From Ktedonobacter racemifer DSM 44963 (GTDB lineage Bacteria; Chloroflexota; Ktedonobacteria; Ktedonobacterales; Ktedonobacteraceae), in assembly GCF_000178855.1 (NCBI RefSeq), contig NZ_ADVG01000004.1, forward strand, positions 1,426,001 to 1,490,000: a stretch of DNA of 64,000 bases, read 5' to 3'. The notes beneath the pieces are model-generated. The model saw only the letters and a list, made by a program, of their open reading frames with translations, was not told the DNA's origin and did no database searches. The translations under genes and the position numbers were made by a program. Positions 59,012-64,000 of this stretch are shown here, in pieces. Numbering within the stretch: position 1 is the stretch's first letter; each line of letters opens with the position of its first letter.

Positions 59012-61072
59012 TTATGCCTTGGCGTGGAGAATATCTTGAATCATCTGGATCGATTGTGGGCTGGGGTGGTAGGGCGAGACCTGGAAGGTGGAGATGGATT
59101 GCATGTGGTCGTGAATCCAATTCGCCCCGTGCAGTGTCTGCCCTGTGTTGGCGTCGGTCTGTCCGATGTAGGCGTTGTTGGCATTGACGATCATGTCGTT
59201 GATGAGCGAGAGCGTCGAGGGCTGGCGTAACTGGTTGTCGTTCATCTGCATGATCTTCTTGCCGTCGCTACGCACCTGGTTGAGCCAGCGATTGACGTTG
59301 CTCAGAGCATTGACGATATCGGTCGCGTTCTGGCGCAGAGAGGTCGGTGCGTCCGGCGCCTGCAAGAGTCCGTTCAGGTGCTTCATGACATGCGAGAGGT
59401 AGCAGGGTGGCTCCTGGTCGGGTCCGTTGACCTGGATCAGACCTATCTGGGCCAGCCGGCCATCGACGAGCGCAGGTGTGCCAGGTGGAAGGTCTAGCCC
59501 AACAAAGGATGCACCATCGAGATAGGCCAGCGTGCGGGCTGTCCCGCGCCGTACATAGTTAATGTCTTTGTTCGCCTCCCAGGGATCGCGCATGCTCGTG
59601 GTCCACTCCACCAGCTTAGCCGTGTTGCGGTAGAACCAGGTGTTCAGCCCGCCGGGAAGGTTCAGCTTCTCCAGCGTGGGGTCGCTGGCCAGCAGGTGCC
59701 GCAGGTGATCAAGGTAGCTAAAATGGTTGGTGTTATCGGGCTCGTTAATTGGGGCCTGCGAGACCTCGCCATAGTAGCGCCAGGCGTTATAATCGGGCGT
59801 GGGCGAGATGGGGGTGACCGAGGCGCTCTCCTCAGTCACCAGGAAGCGGCTCGTTCTAAGCAGCAGGTTGCTGTGCTGAGGGTCGCCTCCATAGAAGAGG
59901 TGTGCCTTGCCATTACTCACGTTTAGGCGTCCCAGCAGGATAGTGTGCGCCTCGCTCTGGCTCTTATCTCCCAGCAGCCAGGCATAGTAGGCCTTGCCGC
60001 TGGCGGGTGAGTTTAATTGTTGGAGGTCGATAGTTACCTGGTCGGAGATGCCCTGGCTGCTATTCTCGCTGATCTGGTTGCTGCTGGCATATGAGACGTC
60101 GCCGACGATAGATGGCATAGTGCCAGCCGTCGTGGTACTTGTCGGCCACTGGTGATAGAAGACCAGGAAGTAGCTCAGGCCCGCGACCGAGAGCGCGATG
60201 ATGGCCACGATAGCCACAAATTTGGCGAAATTATTCCTGGGTGCCCGTGGCGCTGGAGCCAGTGGCTCCTTGCGTGGTGGGGGCTGTGTCTTTTCGACGA
60301 GCATACCCGTGCTCGCTCTTTGTGTGACTCCGTTCCGGCGCATAGGTGGAGCATTGCGCTCTAGTATGAGAGGTTCTGGGAGAGGTTCCAGTTCTGACTT
60401 CTCGTCTTGAAGTGCCTGGGTGTATGGATCAAACCTCTCTAGCGCAGGGTTATGCCTCAGCCGCTCGCGTGGTAGGGAGGGCTGTGGACTCGCGGTTGGT
60501 CGCTTCTCCACACGTGGAGGCACATCCATCTGTGAGATGGGAGGCATATGGCCTGTCGTGCGCTCGCGTGCATCAAGTGGCTGTCCACCCGCGGACAACT
60601 CCATTACCGGCTCGCTCTCGCTGGCTGTATGAAGGGGTTGGCTGATTGATCCGCGTGGTCCCGTACTGCGTAGATCGGCTTTGAGTGTGTGCAGGGAGGC
60701 CGTGGGACTAAGCGGGGCGGTAATGCGTTGTGGGCTCGTTTGCCCTGTATGGGTGCGCTGACGTGAGAGCTGGCCCATGGCCAGGGCGTTCGCCAGGTTA
60801 TCTACAGAGGGATAGACAGGGAAGCCAAAACGTGTCGCCAGCTGTGTTATATGCGCACTATTAGGAATGACAAAGATCACGGGTATATCGAGCTGGCGCT
60901 TGATATGCTTAAGCGCCGAGAAGTCATCTGGTCGTTGGAAGAGGCGTCCCTGCTCCGCCAGCATGATGACTATTGGCTTGCGCAGCTCGCTCAAGGCCTG
61001 ACTCAGGGTGGCTCTATTGTCGGCGGCCTCCAGGTAGAGTACGCAGAAGTCGCCTGTATCACTTCGTTTCAT
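59012..61072 (-). CDS. Large single-pass membrane protein with receiver-like N-terminal domain
   Basis: This 686-residue protein has an N-terminal alpha/beta domain (LYLEAADNRATLSQALSELR, PIVIMLAEQGRLFQ, PVIFVIPNSAHITQLATRFG) like a degenerate receiver or Rossmann unit without the phospho-acceptor Asp. A disordered Pro/Ser-rich linker follows, then one transmembrane helix (FAKFVAIVAIIALSVAGLSY, near 285) and a beta-rich extracellular region of about 370 residues (VTIDLQQLNSPASGKAYYAW). GGGAGGAAC precedes the ATG. The gene neighbours the EamA, PP2C and exported-protein genes on the same strand. The function is unknown; a sensor linking outside to the phosphatase is one idea. Confidence 0.75.
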   Translation of the reverse strand: MKRSDTGDFCVLYLEAADNRATLSQALSELRKPIVIMLAEQGRLFQRPDDFSALKHIKRQLDIPVIFVIPNSAHITQLATRFGFPVYPSVDNLANALAMGQLSRQRTHTGQTSPQRITAPLSPTASLHTLKADLRSTGPRGSISQPLHTASESEPVMELSAGGQPLDARERTTGHMPPISQMDVPPRVEKRPTASPQPSLPRERLRHNPALERFDPYTQALQDEKSELEPLPEPLILERNAPPMRRNGVTQRASTGMLVEKTQPPPRKEPLAPAPRAPRNNFAKFVAIVAIIALSVAGLSYFLVFYHQWPTSTTTAGTMPSIVGDVSYASSNQISENSSQGISDQVTIDLQQLNSPASGKAYYAWLLGDKSQSEAHTILLGRLNVSNGKAHLFYGGDPQHSNLLLRTSRFLVTEESASVTPISPTPDYNAWRYYGEVSQAPINEPDNTNHFSYLDHLRHLLASDPTLEKLNLPGGLNTWFYRNTAKLVEWTTSMRDPWEANKDINYVRRGTARTLAYLDGASFVGLDLPPGTPALVDGRLAQIGLIQVNGPDQEPPCYLSHVMKHLNGLLQAPDAPTSLRQNATDIVNALSNVNRWLNQVRSDGKKIMQMNDNQLRQPSTLSLINDMIVNANNAYIGQTDANTGQTLHGANWIHDHMQSISTFQVSPYHPSPQSIQMIQDILHAKA

Positions 61073-61083
61073 TCGTTCCTCCC

Positions 61084-61106
61084 GCTACTGGCGTACGCGG
61101 CTACTG
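61084..61106 (-). repeat. Copy of the 23-base GCGTACGC repeat in a gene gap
   Basis: Complementary and identical to 26744-26766 and close to both arms at 22953-23012. It fills most of the 35-base gap between the EamA stop and the 686-aa gene start. Confidence 0.8.
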
Positions 61107-61107
61107 T

Positions 61108-62676
61108 TTATCGGTCGAGGCGGTCGTACGCGGGTAGCTCTTCGCCGAAGATGGCGTCGGCGTGCAGGCCCGAGAGATCGACCGTCTGGCGGCGCAGGCG
61201 AGCTTTATTGGCTAGCCCGGCGGAGGCCCGGGCCTCCTGGTGATGCTGGTGAAGCAGGCGCTTGCGTTCGCGCTGCCTTGGGCGCCAGTAGATGCTGGCG
61301 GGAGTTGTGCCGGGCTGGTGACGCGCGTGCTCGTCCCAGGTCTCCAGGGTGTAGGCTACGGTGGGGGCTTGCTCCATTGGTACATCCTCGACCTCAAATG
61401 ACCTTGCCAGGACATCCATGTCAGATACCTCCTGTGTATTAGCTTCATGCTCACGTGGGATAGTGGAAGGGATAGATCTTGCAGCTGTAGGCGTATTGAA
61501 GAGCCGGATCAGCCGACGTAAGCTAAGCATGCTCAGTCCCGCGACCGCGATCCAGGCGAGGAGCCAGCAGAGCGCTTGCCCTATGACCAGGGCCAGCATT
61601 GAGCCATGCCCATGCGCGACAATGGTTTGGTACTCCGGCCACACCTGGGCCAACAGAATCCAGGCCGCGGGCGGGAAGCCACCCAGGCGCAGCAGGGCAA
61701 AGGCGCCAGCGATCACACCCAGAACGGGCAGGATCAAGCCGCCATCACTGCCTCGCCAGGTCTGCATCAGGCGATCGCCAAAGAGTGCCATGCTCCGCTT
61801 TCCCTGTGTTGCTGGCCGCTCCGCCGAACCCCAGGTATTGATTAAGGCACCGGCCACGATCAGGGCCCCACCGAGGTAGCCATCCAGGGGGAGAACCTCG
61901 TGCAGGTAGTAGTTGGCGAAGGCCGCGCCCAGCACCGGCTCCAGGATATAGATGAAAGAGACCGTTATTGGCGAGATGTAGTTCTGCAAACGTACCGTAA
62001 TCAGCGTAGGGAGGCAGGTCGTGCCGAAGGCAATATAGAGCACGCTCCACAGATCATTAGGAAGCAGTGGATGCACATCCTGCCAGTTACCAAAGAGCAG
62101 AGCGATGAAATTGCCCCAGATGGCCATTGTTAGCAACTGAATGCCGAAGAGAGGAAGATAGGCCTTGCCGCGCTGCTCATGGTCTGCCAGGAAGACATAG
62201 AATGTGCAGAAGAGGCCCCCGATAAAGGCGATCAGCGCACCGCGCAGGCCGCCGATGGGTGAATTCAAGATGAGCAGAAGCGCGCCACAGGCCGAGACCA
62301 GCCCGGCGAACCATGTCGCCTTATGCAGGGGCTGGCGCATAAAGAGCCAGACGCAGATCGCCGCCAGGAAGCCATTGAGCGAGGGGAAGAAGGCCGTGCT
62401 CGTCGCGCTATTGTATTTCAACGCCACCGAGAGCGTAAACAGGCCGATACAGATGCAGCTTCCCAGCAATACTCCACTCTTTATCACCTCGCGATTAATC
62501 TCGTGCCAGGAATAGATAATAATACACAGGGCCAGGGGTAGGAGGGCTAGCATCACAAAGAAGGTAAACACAATCGGATCAATGCGCCCCAGCGACCCCT
62601 TCGAGACCGCGTAGTAGGTGCCATAGAGAAAGGTATTGAGGAAGAACGCGCCACAGGCCAGTAACTTCATGCGCAT
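61108..62676 (-). CDS. EamA/DMT transporter with membrane and cytoplasmic C-terminal extension
   Basis: The first 300 residues are a DMT transporter of about ten helices (LACGAFFLNTFLYGTYYAVS; SITVSFIYILEPVLG region near 245). A further 220 residues follow. They carry two more helices in a segment with LRLGGFPPAAWILLAQVWPE and CWLLAWIAVAGLSMLSLRRL, which resembles the N-terminal membrane segment of the PP2C protein nearby. A charged cytoplasmic tail ends the protein. The start at 62676 has GAAGGGAG. It is the first gene of the minus-strand cluster. The substrate is unknown. Confidence 0.85.
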   Translation of the reverse strand: MRMKLLACGAFFLNTFLYGTYYAVSKGSLGRIDPIVFTFFVMLALLPLALCIIIYSWHEINREVIKSGVLLGSCICIGLFTLSVALKYNSATSTAFFPSLNGFLAAICVWLFMRQPLHKATWFAGLVSACGALLLILNSPIGGLRGALIAFIGGLFCTFYVFLADHEQRGKAYLPLFGIQLLTMAIWGNFIALLFGNWQDVHPLLPNDLWSVLYIAFGTTCLPTLITVRLQNYISPITVSFIYILEPVLGAAFANYYLHEVLPLDGYLGGALIVAGALINTWGSAERPATQGKRSMALFGDRLMQTWRGSDGGLILPVLGVIAGAFALLRLGGFPPAAWILLAQVWPEYQTIVAHGHGSMLALVIGQALCWLLAWIAVAGLSMLSLRRLIRLFNTPTAARSIPSTIPREHEANTQEVSDMDVLARSFEVEDVPMEQAPTVAYTLETWDEHARHQPGTTPASIYWRPRQRERKRLLHQHHQEARASAGLANKARLRRQTVDLSGLHADAIFGEELPAYDRLDR

Positions 62677-63241
62677 ACGGTAGACTCCCTTCAAGCAGCT
62701 CATGACATTCTAGGGAGAAGTATAGCTGTTTAAGAGCGCATAGAAGGCCTTTTTTGCGGTTTTTTGGCACTGTGTACTCACCGAAGGCAACCAGGAGGGG
62801 ATGATAATTTGTGACCTGCCTCGTCAAATATTTGGATGTGGTACCGCGTAATTCAGAGAAGATATGACACTGTATGGTTCGCAGAAGAGAAGGAGAGTAT
62901 GCCAGTCTGGCTGGTAAACAATAACTGCAAGCATCTCGGCAGGTAGATGCCAGCGATCCCCATGATTTACCAGCCAACAGGCACACGTCACCAGAAGTAG
63001 TAGAGAGATACATGTCTTGTAACATGAAAATTTGTTTCTGCTATTTATTATACTCATAAATCTTGTATCGACAAATTTAAAGAAGTGTCTTCCTGAGCAG
63101 CCCCAGCTTGCTCTAACTACAGTGTTATTCTACACTTTGCACCCAATTTATGCTTTACCAACTACATTTTTTGCAACTTTAGAGCCATTTTTGGGTTTCT
63201 ATAAGTTAGGAGCTTAGATTCCCTCTATGAAAGGTTGAATT
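62677..63241. other. Divergent gap between EamA gene and sigma factor
   Basis: No gene is seen. The sequence is AT-rich near 63030-63200. Promoters for the divergent EamA gene and the sigma factor should be here, but no box pairs were firmly identified. GAAAGG lies just before the sigma factor ATG. Confidence 0.45.
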
Positions 63242-63871
63242 ATGGAGTGTAGCCAGCAGGATGTATTGGCTCTGCTCGCCACTGATATCCACCAGGCGTT
63301 TCCGCTACTTGTAGAGTGCTATGGGCATTGCCTTTACACTTTTGCATATCGCTTAGTGGGAAGTCAGGCCGATGCTGAAGATATTGTTCAGGAAGCTTTT
63401 GTGCGTGCTTATATCGCACTGGTAACATACCCTCAAGAGCGCCTTCAGGCGTTGAAGCTTCAGCCCTGGCTTTATAAGGTCACACTCAATGAGTTTCATC
63501 GGCATACCCGTAGGACACATTTCCATATTGTCTCCATGGATCCTTCAGAGGAGGAGAGCCAGGTACTAGAAATCGAGGATACAACGGTAACGAGCCCCGA
63601 AATACACGTTGAACAGCGAGAACAAGCCCAGGAGTTGGAGCGTCAGATTATTGCCCTGCCTGAGCGGTATCGTGTTCCTGTGCTGTGTTTCTATTTCGAG
63701 CACCTTAGCTATCAAGATATCGCTGATCTGCTCAACCAGCCACTTGGAACGGTAAAGTCGCATATTTCCCGTGGACTGCGTCTTTTGCGCGCACAAATGG
63801 CAGTGCGATTACCTGCCGGGAAGGAGGATAAAACATGGAACAGCAGCATCCCCAAAAGCCGCAAGGCCTAA
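63242..63871 (+). CDS. ECF-type RNA polymerase sigma factor
   Basis: This 209-residue protein has region 2 (YTFAYRLVGSQADAEDIVQE with AFVRAYIAL) and region 4 (IIALPERYRVPVLCFYFEHL, SYQDIADLLNQPLGTVKSHI, SRGLRLLRAQ), with the DIVQEAF and VKSHISRGL motifs characteristic of extracytoplasmic-function sigma factors. Its 3' end overlaps the next gene by 37 bases. That partner is expected to be an anti-sigma factor controlling it, as is usual in this family. The ATG follows GAAAGG. Confidence 0.93.
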   Translation: MECSQQDVLALLATDIHQAFPLLVECYGHCLYTFAYRLVGSQADAEDIVQEAFVRAYIALVTYPQERLQALKLQPWLYKVTLNEFHRHTRRTHFHIVSMDPSEEESQVLEIEDTTVTSPEIHVEQREQAQELERQIIALPERYRVPVLCFYFEHLSYQDIADLLNQPLGTVKSHISRGLRLLRAQMAVRLPAGKEDKTWNSSIPKSRKA

Positions 63872-64000
63872 ATGCCGCTCAGGAGAGCATGCATCAAGCT
63901 CCTGATACACTTCTTGCTACCATACTCGGTCGTGTTGACCACTTACATGCGCATCAGAAACAGGCATCGGAAGACGAGTTGTTGCGCGCAACTCATGCTG
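63835..64000 (+). CDS. Gene overlapping the sigma factor, cut by window edge
   Basis: An ATG at 63835 has AAGGAGG 7 bases upstream and opens a frame to the window end (MEQQHPQKPQGLNAAQESMH ...). It overlaps the sigma factor by 37 bases. The position suggests an anti-sigma factor, but the visible part is only a polar N-terminus with no zinc-binding motif yet, so this is positional inference. Confidence 0.7.
   Translation, partial: MEQQHPQKPQGLNAAQESMHQAPDTLLATILGRVDHLHAHQKQASEDELLRATHA

Noticed and set aside
62579..63025. 148-residue frame on the minus strand upstream of EamA
   Set aside because: Overlaps the real EamA start, has no family pattern and crosses its promoter region.
1..64000. 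CRISPR arrays and tRNA genes
   Set aside because: No regularly spaced short repeats and no tRNA-like T-arm/CCA patterns were seen; the palindromes do not form arrays.

Overview
The window most resembles a chromosome segment of a large-genome, filament-forming Chloroflexota bacterium of the Ktedonobacteria type. This is inferred from gene content: BTAD and MalT-like LuxR giant regulators, an actinobacterial-style CtpI P-type ATPase, many SDR enzymes, many TnpB/IscB elements and long intergenic palindromes. No rRNA, tRNA or CRISPR array was seen.

Layout. 0-8 kb: a cut IS607 recombinase beside a decapitated GNAT gene, then mostly minus-strand accessory enzymes (three SDRs, DUF2182, DUF899), an ArsR/AHSA1 pair with a readable promoter and tandem operators, and a frameshifted AraC regulator divergent from an SDR. 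8-13 kb: an IS607 tnpA-tnpB pair followed by a second tnpB. The second tnpB is split inside its last RuvC motif by a group II intron that itself carries a second group II intron, and neither encodes a reverse transcriptase. 13.6-21 kb: a metal-transport cluster (Nramp-like transporter, small membrane protein, 1619-aa CtpI-like ATPase, small DUF5132-like protein). 21-23 kb: a third tnpB with hairpin ends and gene wreckage. 23-33 kb: MFS, RidA, a 1345-residue BTAD regulator, a DinB-like protein, an aldolase pseudogene, an EamA transporter and a MalT fragment. 33-36 kb: MOSC protein, then an iscB element with a candidate omegaRNA leader and a decayed Y1 transposase. 36-41 kb: hldE, a Tat-exported WD40 protein, a membrane protein, an SMI1/KNR4 protein and an SDR.

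41.7-49 kb: a minus-strand run with ecfT and a fused EcfA-EcfA ATPase lying downstream of a full preQ1 pathway (queF, queC, queD, queE, folE). A free-standing GIY-YIG endonuclease gene is wedged between queD and queE. 49.5-52 kb: a small membrane protein and a fourth, large tnpB. 52-62.7 kb: a TPR protein, a MalT-like LuxR regulator, then a signalling/envelope cluster (membrane PP2C phosphatase, exported protein, 686-aa membrane protein, extended EamA transporter). The right edge holds an ECF sigma factor and the start of the gene overlapping it.

The strongest unusual signals are the ORF-less twintron in tnpB, supported by exon-intron base pairing on both introns and by restoration of the TnpB motif, and a set of about a dozen long, sequence-unrelated but almost perfect palindromes between genes, some flanked by conserved small hairpins.
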